Positions 20,565-29,323 of a stretch of DNA of 64,000 bases are shown here, piece by piece. The notes under the pieces were generated by a model that was given only the letters and a program-made list of their open reading frames with translations, made no database searches and was not told the DNA's origin. The DNA comes from Mixophyes australis (lineage: Eukaryota > Chordata > Amphibia > Anura > Limnodynastidae): contig JAVHZZ010000006.1 in NCBI GenBank assembly GCA_036250195.1, forward strand, positions 78,577,369 through 78,641,368. Reading direction: 5' to 3'. The position numbers were made by a program, and so were the translations under genes. The stretch's first letter is position 1. Every line of letters begins with the position of its first letter.

Positions 20565-20632
20565 GTGGTTTCCAAACCACTTCTACCTCTGTGGTTTCCA
20601 AACCACTTCTACCTCTGTGGTTCCCATACCAC
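20565..20632 (+). repeat. Three 26-bp repeats, each a small hairpin
   Basis: GTGGTTTCCAAACCAC twice and GTGGTTCCCATACCAC once, at exact 26-bp spacing in the leader about 80 nt after the predicted start. Same arrangement in the 3' LTR (about 27629-27696). Confidence 0.85.
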
Positions 20633-21779
20633 TTCTACCATCCTGTGTATCATCGTGACTGTTAGCTGATTCCTATCCGCTGCCTCCGTGCACTACAGTC
20701 TTCAAAGCCACTTCAACTCTACCATATATCATTGCGACTGTTTGCTGATTCCTATCCGCTGCCTCCGTGCACTACAGCCTTCTCTCCACATCCACTCACC
20801 TGTTCATCATCGAGACTGTTAGCTGATTCCCATCCGCTGCCTCCGTGCACTACAGTCTTCAGCCTGCAACTCGTCTGTGTTTCATCATCGTGACTGTGAG
20901 CTGATTCCTATCCGCTGCCTCCGTGCACTACAGTCTTCAACCTGCAACTCGTCTGTGTTTCATCATCGTGACTGTTAGCTGATTCCTATCCGCTGCCTCT
21001 GTGCACTTCAGTCTTCAGCTCATCTCATCTCTCCCGTGTTTCCTCGAGACTGCTGCTATTATTGCCATCCGCTACTCTCCGTGATCAACAGTTCCAGGTC
21101 TACTCTGCTCTCCCGTGTTCCATCGCTATTTGCACCTGTTGGTTGCTATTGGTTACCTCCGTGTGTCCGCAGAGCCCTGCTGCTGCTGCTGTCAGCGCTA
21201 ATCGTCCATCTACTGCTGATCCGCTCTCCACGCCTTCCTGTGTTCCGCTGGTCTCTACCCGCCTGTCAGCATTGGATTCGTGTCTCATCATTTGTCCCTC
21301 TGCTAGACCATCACCAGTCTCCTGGGTCCTCTAAGAGTCCAGTTCCACGCTCTACTGATTCCGGTGGATTCGTGTCCCTGTGGGTCTACTCACCTGTGCG
21401 CTGCACCTACTGACCCCTGCTTCATCTATCCAGGGACTTCTCATCCTGCCGGCCTCCTGCCGCTCAGGTATCTCTGCACTCCTGTCTGACTGCCTGCTTC
21501 TGAACCACGGTATGCATACTTCTCATTGACTGTGCTGGTGTATTGCATATCTTGCTGGACTGTGTTGGTTCTTCTCTGGAGTTTACTATCCGCTGAGTCT
21601 ATTGCCATCAGTGACTGTATTATCTTGTGCCGGATTACTTCAAGAGACTTTCTATATTTGCAGTGCTGTTCAGTTATTCATATATATATATATTGTGCAT
21701 ATTACTGTGGATCGTATTCAAGGTGCCGTGTTTATCCTGTGTTGCAGTCTCTCCCCGTGCACCTCCTCACATATATACT

Positions 21780-22029
21780 CAGTGGTACAACTTGCTAGCG
21801 GCAGACCACTGATCCCTGTTTCCTGCATCACCTGTTCCAGTATCCTCTCACATAGCAGTGGTACAACTTGCTATCGCAGACCACTGACTCCCCGGATACC
21901 TCCACTTGGATTCCATTCCTTCACACAGACAGCGGTACAACTTGCTATCCGCAGACCATCACCTCCTCGTTTCTGTTGGACATTCCTCCTCACTATAGCA
22001 GTGGTACAACTTGCTATCGCAGACCACTG
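21780..22029 (+). repeat. Four stem-loop modules in the element 2 leader
   Basis: Modules of about 31 nt at 21780, 21856, 21930 and 21999: outer arm CAGTGGT, then ACAACT, an inner TTGC...GCAG mini-stem, and ACCACTG. Module 3 has CAGCGGT; in the 3' LTR its other arm is ACCGCTG, a compensatory change. In this 5' LTR the module-3 right arm is deleted. Confidence 0.8.
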
Positions 22030-22246
22030 ACTACCTTCACGAGTCCTTGTCCATACAGTTCTTCGTGTATTATTACCTCCATATTACCAGTGCTGCTAGT
22101 CATAGACTTTCCTGAGCATCTCATCATCTGCTATTTCCTGTTCCGTGATCACCCTGCTACCAGAGTACCATATTACCACCTGCATTGCTCTGGTAAGCCT
22201 ATCACCTGGTGATCCCTGGGTAAAGACTCCTAGTGCCCGTGACAGT

Positions 22247-22256
22247 AAGATCAGGC
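22247..22256 (+). other. Element 2 primer binding site, self-priming type
   Basis: AAGATCAGGC, preceded by a T and one spacer G after the LTR, pairs with the predicted RNA start GCCTGATCTTG: ten Watson-Crick pairs and one G-U through the T at 22246. No tRNA-type TGG site is present. Confidence 0.75.
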
Positions 22257-22257
22257 C

Positions 22258-23190
22258 ATGACAGACCCAGATACGGAACCTACCGCCAAAGAGATGCTGC
22301 AGCATCTGGTCAGCCGTGTGGAGCAACAGGACGCCCGCCAACAGCTGTTACTTCAGTGTTATCAATCGTTAACCTCCCAAGGAACATCTGGACAGACTGT
22401 GACAGCTACTATTGAAGCTCCTGTGCTTTCCTCCGTTTCCCCAGTGCCATCCCAGGTGTCTACAGCTTCCACGCTTCACCTGCCTACTCCGTCAAAGTAC
22501 GATGGAGACCCCAAAACTTGTATGGGTTTCCTTAACCAATGTTCAGTCCATTTTGAGCTCCAACCTCAAAATTTTTCTACCCATCGTTCCAGAGTGGCCT
22601 ATCTTATCTCTTTGTTTTCTGGACAAGCCCTGGCTTGGGCCTCCCCTCTGTGGGAAAGAAACGACCCAATACTACAAGATAGTGCCAAATTCATTTCTAC
22701 ATTCCGAAGTGTGTTCGATGAACCAGGTCGTGTGACCTCCGCTGCTTCCAGCATCCTCCGTTTGCGACAAGGATCTCATACAGTAGGCCAGTACGTCATT
22801 CAATTTAGGATCTTAGCCTCTGAACTTCAGTGGAACACTGAAGCCCTAGTTGCCGCCTTCTGGCAGGGGCTCTCCGATAAAATTAAAGATGCACTGACTA
22901 CCCAGGAGCTCCCTTCGTCACTTGAAGATTTGATCTCTCTTTGCCATCGTGTTGATATGAGATTTCGTGAAAGAGAAGCTGAGAAAACAACTTCTGCTAA
23001 AGCACCTCTTCGTTCAACCCCTCAATTTCGTCCAGTTTCACCCTCTGTGATTCCCATGGAGATAGGACGTTCCAAATTATCTTCAGAGGAGAGGAAACGA
23101 AGAGTAAAGAATAGACTCTGTATCTATTGTGCTGATTCCACACATATGCTCAGCTCTTGCCCTAAGAGATCGGGAAATGCCAGGCCCTAA
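22258..23190 (+). CDS. gag: Element 2 Gag
   Basis: A 310-residue protein from an ATG only 13 nt after the LTR and 1 nt after the primer binding site. A coiled-coil-prone N-terminus (EMLQHLVSRVEQQDARQQL) is followed by the Gag core at about 75-240 (MGFLNQCSVHFEL, RVAYLISLFSGQALAWASPL, EDLISLCHRVDMRFRERE). One CCHC knuckle C-x2-C-x4-H-x4-C (CIYCADSTHMLSSC) lies near 290-303, and the protein ends KRSGNARP. It is the particle protein and RNA binder. The closing SGN codons coincide with the -1 slip site, as in element 1. It is intact. Confidence 0.95.
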   Translation: MTDPDTEPTAKEMLQHLVSRVEQQDARQQLLLQCYQSLTSQGTSGQTVTATIEAPVLSSVSPVPSQVSTASTLHLPTPSKYDGDPKTCMGFLNQCSVHFELQPQNFSTHRSRVAYLISLFSGQALAWASPLWERNDPILQDSAKFISTFRSVFDEPGRVTSAASSILRLRQGSHTVGQYVIQFRILASELQWNTEALVAAFWQGLSDKIKDALTTQELPSSLEDLISLCHRVDMRFREREAEKTTSAKAPLRSTPQFRPVSPSVIPMEIGRSKLSSEERKRRVKNRLCIYCADSTHMLSSCPKRSGNARP

Positions 23191-26100
23191 CTAGTTCTGG
23201 AGAGGTGAAGTTAGGGTCCCTGGAGTCCTCTCCATCTTCTATGAAATCTAAAGTCTGCGCTTTTGATGTTACGATTTCCTTTGCTACCAAAGCCTTTGAG
23301 TCACAGGCATTGATTGATTCCGGAGCAGCAGGAAATTTCATTTCCAAATCATTAGTGAATCAATGGTCTCTACCAGTGATTACGTTAAAAACACCCATTA
23401 CTGTGACGGCTATAGATGGATCACGTCTCATCAACGGTCTCATCACCCAGAGTACGTCTCCAGTAACACTTCAGATTGGTGTCCTGCACCATGAAGAAAT
23501 ATCGTTTTTAATCCTTCCAGTTACGACAAGTCCGATTGTCTTAGGCCTTCCATGGCTTCAGTGTCACTCTCCCCAGATTGACTGGCGCACTCCTCAAGTT
23601 ACGTCTTGGGGGTCTGAATGTTACCATCATTGCCTTTCCCAAGTTATTCCTCTCAAAGTACAGCAATCTTCCATCTCATCTTCCTCACCGGGACTCCCTC
23701 CTCAGTATGCTTCATTTGCTGATGTGTTTGATAAAGCTCAGTCTGAACGTCTTCCTCCTCATCGTTCTTGGGATTGTCCGATCGACCTTCTACCTGGCAA
23801 GACTCCTCCCAGGGGTCGGGTCTATCCACTCTCGTTACCTGAAACTCAAGCCACATCTGAGTACATACAGGAGAATCTCCAGCGTGGGTTTATTCGACCT
23901 TCCACCTCTCCCGCTGGAGCTGGGTTCTTCTTCGTCAAAAAGAAGGATGGATCACTACGCCCTTGCATAGATTTTCGTGGACTCAATGCCATTACTATCA
24001 AGAATCGGTATCCCATTCCGCTGATCACTGAGCTATTCGATCGCATCAAGGGAGCTCGTATCTTTACTAAGTTGGATCTTCGTGGTGCCTACAATTTAAT
24101 TAGAATCCGTTCCGGTGACGAATGGAAGACAGCGTTCAACACCAGAGACGGGCATTACGAATATCTGGTAATGCCTTTCGGGCTGTGTAATGCCCCCGCT
24201 GTTTTCCAAGGCTTCATCAATGAGATCTTTCGGGACTTATTATATGTATGTGTCGTTGTCTACTTGGACGACATATTGATTTTTTCACAGGACCTGCCTT
24301 CTCATCACCAACATGTGGCAGAAGTCCTCTCCAGGCTACGGAAAAATTCATTGTTCTGTAAATTAGAAAAATGTTCATTCGAGTTGCCCCAGATTCCATT
24401 CTTGGGGTATATAGTTTCCGGAGTTGGCCTGAAGATGGATCCAGACAAGGTGAATGCTGTACTACATTGGCCCCAGCCAACTACTCTTCGTGCTATCCAG
24501 CGTTTTTTAGGTTTTGCCAATTACTATAGACGCTTCATTCAAGACTTTTCTGCCATTGCATCTCCTATTGTGGCCCTGACTCGGAAAGGGGCTAATACTA
24601 AGCAATGGTCATCTGAGGCTCTCCAAGCCTTTCAAATTCTCAAAGAGTCCTTCTCCTCTGCTCCCATTCTTCGACAGCCTGATGTGACACTTCCCTTATT
24701 CCTAGAAGTAGATGCCTCTAATGTGGGCTTGGGAGCCATTCTCTCCCAACGCTCGGAACAGCAAAAACTCCATCATTGTGCCTTCTATTCTTGGGGTCTT
24801 CTGCCCGCAGAGAAGAATTATACTATCGGGGACAAGGAGTTGCTGGCTATCAAAGCTGCATTAGAGGAATGGAGATACTTATTGGAAGGAGCTCGCCATC
24901 CGGTGACGATCTTCACGGATCATAAGAACTTGTCATATCTTCAGTCTGCCCAATGCTTGAACCCTCGTCAAGCAAGATGGTCTCTTTTCTTTTCCCGTTT
25001 TGAATTAATTATAACCTTCAAACCAGCTGCTAAGAACAAAAAAGCTGACGCTTTATCTAGAGCTTTTGTGACGTCCTCTGATGTAGAAGAGGTTTCCAAC
25101 CATACTATTCTAGACCCCAAATGTATCTCACTGGCTGCTTCATCCACCAAAATGCTACCATTTGGGAAGACCCTCGTGCCTCCTACTCTAAGGAGGAAAA
25201 TCCTTTCGTGGTTCCATGCCTCTCGTTTTTCTGGACACGCCGGTGAACACAAGACCTTTGAGATTCTCTCTCGAAGTTACTGGTGGCCTTCAATGAGGAG
25301 AGACGTCAAAGAGTTCATTGCTTCCTGTGAGTTATGTTCCCAGTTCAAATCCTCTCGCAGAACTCCAGCAGGGTTGTTGCGACCACTTCCCATTCCGTCC
25401 AAACCTTGGACCCATATTAGTATGGATTTCGTTACTGATTTACCACCTAGTAAGAATCATAATACTATTTGGGTGGTGGTAGACAGATTTTCGAAGATGG
25501 CTCATTTCGTCCCTCTGTCTGGTTTGCCTTCCTCGTCTATTCTGGCTGAACATTTCATTAAAGAAATCTTCCGTATCCATGGATGTCCGTCTGAGATTGT
25601 GTCAGATAGAGGAGTACAATTCGTTTCCAGATTCTGGCGAGCCCTTTGTAAAACCTTGGGCATACGATTAGCACTCTCATCTTCTTACCATCCGCAATCT
25701 AACGGACAAACTGAACGAGTCAATCAAGATCTTGAGACTTTTATAAGGATGTTCTCATCAGCCAATCAAGACAACTGGGTAGAATTGCTTCCTTGGGCTG
25801 AATTCCTTGGGCTGTCTGCCCAATGCTTGAACCCTCGTCAAGCAAGATGGTCTCTTTTCTTTTCCCGTTTTGAATTAATTATAACCTTCAAACCAGCTGC
25901 TAAGAACAAAAAAGCTGACGCTTTATCTAGAGCTTTTGTGACGTCCTCTGATGTAGAAGAGGTTTCCAACCATACTATTCTAGACCCCAAATGTATCTCA
26001 CTGGCTGCTTCATCCACCAAAATGCTACCATTTGGGAAGACCCTCGTGCCTCCTACTCTAAGGAGGAAAATCCTTTCGTGGTTCCATGCCTCTCGTTTTT

Positions 26101-27437
26101 CTGGACACGCCGGTGAACACAAGACCTTTGAGATTCTCTCTCGAAGTTACTGGTGGCCTTCAATGAGGAGAGACGTCAAAGAGTTCATTGCTTCCTGTGA
26201 GTTATGTTCCCAGTTCAAATCCTCTCGCAGAACTCCAGCAGGGTTGTTGCGACCACTTCCCATTCCGTCCAAACCTTGGACCCATATTAGTATGGATTTC
26301 GTTACTGATTTACCACCTAGTAAGAATCATAATACTATTTGGGTGGTGGTAGACAGATTTTCGAAGATGGCTCATTTCGTCCCTCTGTCTGGTTTGCCTT
26401 CCTCGTCTATTCTGGCTGAACATTTCATTAAAGAAATCTTCCGTATCCATGGATGTCCGTCTGAGATTGTGTCAGATAGAGGAGTACAATTCGTTTCCAG
26501 ATTCTGGCGAGCCCTTTGTAAAACCTTGGGCATACGATTAGCACTCTCATCTTCTTACCATCCGCAATCTAACGGACAAACTGAACGAGTCAATCAAGAT
26601 CTTGAGACTTTTATAAGGATGTTCTCATCAGCCAATCAAGACAACTGGGTAGAATTGCTTCCTTGGGCTGAATTCGCCCATAACAACATGTACCATGAGT
26701 CATCATCCAAAACTCCATTCTTTGTGGTCTACGGTCACCATCCGTCTTTTCCGGAATTTCCTGCCCTCCCGCCCACCCAAGTTCCTGCTGTGGAGTCTGC
26801 TTGTCAGATCTTCAAAAACATCTGGTCTCAGGTCAAAACCTGTTTAAAGAAGACATCTAACAAATATAAGTCTTTCGCAGATAAGAAGAGGCGGGCTATT
26901 CCACCACTAAAAATTGGAGATCGTGTCTGGTTATCTACCAAAAATATTCGTTTGAAGGTTCCATCTATGAAATTCGCCCCTCGTTTTATTGGTCCATATA
27001 GGATCATTCAAGTAATCAATCCAGTATGTGTTAAACTTCTTCTTCCTAAGAATCTTCGGATTTCCAATGCCTTCCATGTGTCTTTACTCAAACCTCTCAT
27101 CATCAACCGTTTCTCAACTCCTCCCTCAGCTCCGCAGCCAGTTCAAGTTCATCAGGAGGAGGATTTCGAGATTACTGAGGTATTGGATGCAAAAATTCCG
27201 CGAGGAGTCCTCCGTTTCCTCGTTCATTGGAAGGGCTTTGGTCCTGAGGAGCGCTCTTGGATCAAAGCTGAAGATCTTAATGCTCCTGCCCTTTTGAAGA
27301 AGTTTTATTCCAAAAATCCGGACAAGCCCGGTTCCAGGCGTTCTGTGCCCACCTTTAAAAGGGGGGGTACTGTCACTCACCGGACTGTGAGTGCTTCTTC
27401 CCGGACATTTAGGAACCGTGGCCGTCCTCCATCCTGA
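23166..27437 (+). CDS. pol: Element 2 Pol with tandemly duplicated integrase region
   Basis: An open frame in -1 relative to gag, entered by frameshifting near 23178. Residue numbers here count from the GTG at 23205. Protease DSGA at 38-41; RT with FTKLDLRGAYN and catalytic YLDDIL at 353-358; RNase H LEVDAS at 500-505; then an integrase zinc finger (HASRFSGHAGEH, CELCSQFK) and DD35E core (MDFVTD, SDRGVQF, TERVNQ). Residues about 580-867 are repeated at about 870-1157 without a break, giving two complete zinc-finger/catalytic-core units; only the second continues into the C-terminal linker (WAEFAHNNMYHESS). A chromodomain (about 1318-1370: EITEVLDAK, FLVHWKGFGPEERSW) follows. The frame runs through the polypurine tract and 67 nt into the 3' LTR. 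Each motif is intact, but the duplication makes the protein about 290 residues too long, so activity is doubtful. Confidence 0.9.
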   Translation, partial: EIGKCQALTSSGEVKLGSLESSPSSMKSKVCAFDVTISFATKAFESQALIDSGAAGNFISKSLVNQWSLPVITLKTPITVTAIDGSRLINGLITQSTSPVTLQIGVLHHEEISFLILPVTTSPIVLGLPWLQCHSPQIDWRTPQVTSWGSECYHHCLSQVIPLKVQQSSISSSSPGLPPQYASFADVFDKAQSERLPPHRSWDCPIDLLPGKTPPRGRVYPLSLPETQATSEYIQENLQRGFIRPSTSPAGAGFFFVKKKDGSLRPCIDFRGLNAITIKNRYPIPLITELFDRIKGARIFTKLDLRGAYNLIRIRSGDEWKTAFNTRDGHYEYLVMPFGLCNAPAVFQGFINEIFRDLLYVCVVVYLDDILIFSQDLPSHHQHVAEVLSRLRKNSLFCKLEKCSFELPQIPFLGYIVSGVGLKMDPDKVNAVLHWPQPTTLRAIQRFLGFANYYRRFIQDFSAIASPIVALTRKGANTKQWSSEALQAFQILKESFSSAPILRQPDVTLPLFLEVDASNVGLGAILSQRSEQQKLHHCAFYSWGLLPAEKNYTIGDKELLAIKAALEEWRYLLEGARHPVTIFTDHKNLSYLQSAQCLNPRQARWSLFFSRFELIITFKPAAKNKKADALSRAFVTSSDVEEVSNHTILDPKCISLAASSTKMLPFGKTLVPPTLRRKILSWFHASRFSGHAGEHKTFEILSRSYWWPSMRRDVKEFIASCELCSQFKSSRRTPAGLLRPLPIPSKPWTHISMDFVTDLPPSKNHNTIWVVVDRFSKMAHFVPLSGLPSSSILAEHFIKEIFRIHGCPSEIVSDRGVQFVSRFWRALCKTLGIRLALSSSYHPQSNGQTERVNQDLETFIRMFSSANQDNWVELLPWAEFLGLSAQCLNPRQARWSLFFSRFELIITFKPAAKNKKADALSRAFVTSSDVEEVSNHTILDPKCISLAASSTKMLPFGKTLVPPTLRRKILSWFHASRFSGHAGEHKTFEILSRSYWWPSMRRDVKEFIASCELCSQFKSSRRTPAGLLRPLPIPSKPWTHISMDFVTDLPPSKNHNTIWVVVDRFSKMAHFVPLSGLPSSSILAEHFIKEIFRIHGCPSEIVSDRGVQFVSRFWRALCKTLGIRLALSSSYHPQSNGQTERVNQDLETFIRMFSSANQDNWVELLPWAEFAHNNMYHESSSKTPFFVVYGHHPSFPEFPALPPTQVPAVESACQIFKNIWSQVKTCLKKTSNKYKSFADKKRRAIPPLKIGDRVWLSTKNIRLKVPSMKFAPRFIGPYRIIQVINPVCVKLLLPKNLRISNAFHVSLLKPLIINRFSTPPSAPQPVQVHQEEDFEITEVLDAKIPRGVLRFLVHWKGFGPEERSWIKAEDLNAPALLKKFYSKNPDKPGSRRSVPTFKRGGTVTHRTVSASSRTFRNRGRPPS
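23172..23178 (+). promoter_or_regulatory. -1 frameshift heptamer GGGAAAT
   Basis: In the Gag frame: tcG GGA AAT gcc, an X XXY YYZ slip site at the same Ser-Gly-Asn codons as in element 1. The -1 frame is open from 23166 into pol, and pol has no ATG before its conserved domains begin. The Gag stop (TAA, 23188-23190) follows closely. Confidence 0.75.
24944..26675 (+). repeat. 862-bp in-frame direct duplication inside pol
   Basis: Copy 1 is 24944-25805 and copy 2 is 25814-26675 (offset 870 bp, 290 codons). I find no difference between copies by eye. The 8-bp junction CTTGGGCT (25806-25813) repeats the end of copy 1 (CCTTGGGCTG), suggesting slippage or template switching at a short homology. An assembly artefact is also possible. 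Confidence 0.9.
27357..27370 (+). other. Element 2 polypurine tract
   Basis: AAAAGGGGGGGTAC directly before TGTCAC of the 3' LTR; same G-run-plus-TAC form as element 1. Confidence 0.85.
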
Positions 27438-29318
27438 GGGTCTGCGCATGCGCAGCCCTTTCTAATCCTTCTGTGTATGTCCCTTTAACTTAATTGGCAG
27501 ATCAGGCAACACTCCCTATATTAAGCACCTGTGGTCAACACCACGTTGCCTGATCTTGGAGTCTCATTCCCCATGAGTCTCTGAAGGTGTTCCTGTGTTT
27601 CCTCGTGTATTCAGCGCTGCTGATTCCTGTGGTTTCCAAACCACTTCTACCTCTGTGGTTTCCAAACCACTTCTACCTCTGTGGTTCCCATACCACTTCT
27701 ACCATCCTGTGTATCATCGTGACTGTTAGCTGATTCCTATCCGCTGCCTCCGTGCACTACAGTCTTCAAAGCCACTTCAACTCTACCATATATCATTGCG
27801 ACTGTTTGCTGATTCCTATCCGCTGCCTCCGTGCACTACAACCTTCTCTACACATCCACTCACCTGTTCATCATCGAGACTGTTAGCTGATTCCCATCCG
27901 CTGCCTCCGTGCACTACAGTCTTCAGCCTGCAACTCGTCTGTGTTTCATCATCGTGACTGTGAGCTGATTCCTATCCGCTGCCTCCGTGCACTACAGTCT
28001 TCAACCTGCAACTCGTCTGTGTTTCATCATCGTGACTGTTAGCTGATTCCTATCCGCTGCCTCTGTGCACTTCAGTCTTCAGCTCATCTCATCTCTCCCG
28101 TGTTTTCTCGAGACTGCTGCTATTATTGCCATCCGCTACTCTCCGTGATCAACAGTTCCAGGTCTACTCTGCTCTCCCGTGTTCCATCGCTATTTGCACC
28201 TGTTGGTTGCTATTGGTTACCTCCGTGTGTCCGCAGAGCCCTGCTGCTGCTGCTGTCAGCGCTAATCGTCCATCTACTGCTGATCCGCTCTCCACGCCTT
28301 CCTGTGTTCCGCTGGTCTCTACCCGCCTGTCAGCATTGGATTCGTGTCTCATCATTTGTCCCTCTGCTAGACCATCACCAGTCTCCTGGGTCCTCTAAGA
28401 GTCCAGTTCCACGCTCTACTGATTCCGGTGGATTCGTGTCCCTGTGGGTCTACTCACCTGTGCGCTGCACCTACTGACCCCTGCTTCATCTATCCAGGGA
28501 CTTCTCATCCTGCCGGCCTCCTGCCGCTCAGGTATCTCTGCACTCCTGTCTGACTGCCTGCTTCTGAACCACGGTATGCATACTTCTCATTGACTGTGCT
28601 GGTGTATTGCATATCTTGCTGGACTGTGTTGGTTCTTCTCTGGAGTTTACTATCCGCTGAGTCTATTGCCATCAGTGACTGTATTATCTTGTGCCGGATT
28701 ACTTCAAGAGACTTTCTATATTTGCAGTGCTGTTCAGTTATTCATATATATATATATTGTGCATATTACTGTGGATCGTATTCAAGGTGCCGTGTTTATC
28801 CTGTGTTGCAGTCTCTCCCCGTGCACCTCCTCACATATATACTCAGTGGTACAACTTGCTAGCGGCAGACCACTGATCCCTGTTTCCTGCATCACCTGTT
28901 CCAGTATCCTCTCACATAGCAGTGGTACAACTTGCTATCGCAGACCACTGACTCCCCGGATACCTCCACTTGGATTCCATTCCTTCACACAGACAGCGGT
29001 ACAACTTGCTATCCGCAGACCGCTGACTCTCATCACCTCCTCGTTTCTGTTGGACATTCCTCCTCACTATAGCAGTGGTACAACTTGCTATCGCAGACCA
29101 CTGACTACCTTCACGAGTCCTTGTCCATACAGTTCTTCGTGTATTATTACCTCCATATTACCAGTGCTGCTAGTCATAGACTTTCCTGAGCATCTCATCA
29201 TCTGCTATTTCCTGTTCCGTGATCACCCTGCTACCAGAGTACCATATTACCACCTGCATTGCTCTGGTAAGCCTATCACTTGGTGATCCCTGGGTAAAGA
29301 CTCCTAGTGCCCGTGACA
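27371..29318 (+). repeat. Element 2 3' LTR
   Basis: 1948 bp, the same as the 5' LTR apart from a few substitutions (examples: CTATG/CTGTG near 20410/27474; CAGCC/CAACC near 20777/27841; ACCTGG/ACTTGG near the end) and the 10 bp GCTGACTCTC that the 5' copy lacks. It retains all four stem-loop modules. The first 67 bp encode the Pol C-terminus. Confidence 0.95.
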
Positions 29319-29323
29319 GATTG

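Larger units (their letters stand above)
20307..22244 (+). repeat. Element 2 5' LTR
   Basis: TGTCACTCACCGG...CCCGTGACA. Predicted U3 is only about 177 bp (20307-20483); the remaining 1.76 kb is R/U5 and forms a very long RNA leader. It contains 26-bp repeats with GTGGTTTCCAAACCAC hairpins (20565, 20591, 20617), about five copies of a 70-80-bp module containing GATTCCTATCCGCTGCCTC (20660-21010) and four CAGTGGT/ACCACTG modules (21780-22029). It lacks GCTGACTCTC present in the 3' LTR, which removes one arm of the third module. Confidence 0.95.
20307..29318 (+). mobile_element. Full-length Ty3/gypsy chromovirus 'element 2' with long LTRs
   Basis: A 9.0-kb retrotransposon: 5' LTR (1938 bp), an 11-nt self-primer site, gag, -1 slip site, pol, polypurine tract and 3' LTR (1948 bp), flanked by the target duplication GATTG (20302-20306, 29319-29323). 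By eye the LTRs differ by about five substitutions and one 10-bp deletion in the 5' copy, so the insertion is young. It has the same domain order, chromodomain and expression signals as element 1, but LTRs 2.6 times longer and a different sequence, so it is a separate family of the sushi-like group. Pol has an in-frame 862-bp tandem duplication. The solo LTR at 9536-11219 is an older relative. Confidence 0.95.

Noticed and set aside
20590..21010. Regularly spaced repeats in the LTR as a CRISPR array
   Set aside because: Units are degenerate, spacers are also repeated, they occur in both LTRs, and the genome is eukaryotic.
20188..22030. Frames of 60-142 codons in the element 2 LTR and their twins at 27126-29286
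   Set aside because: They are LTR repeat sequence, with no conserved domain, and occur twice only because the LTR does.
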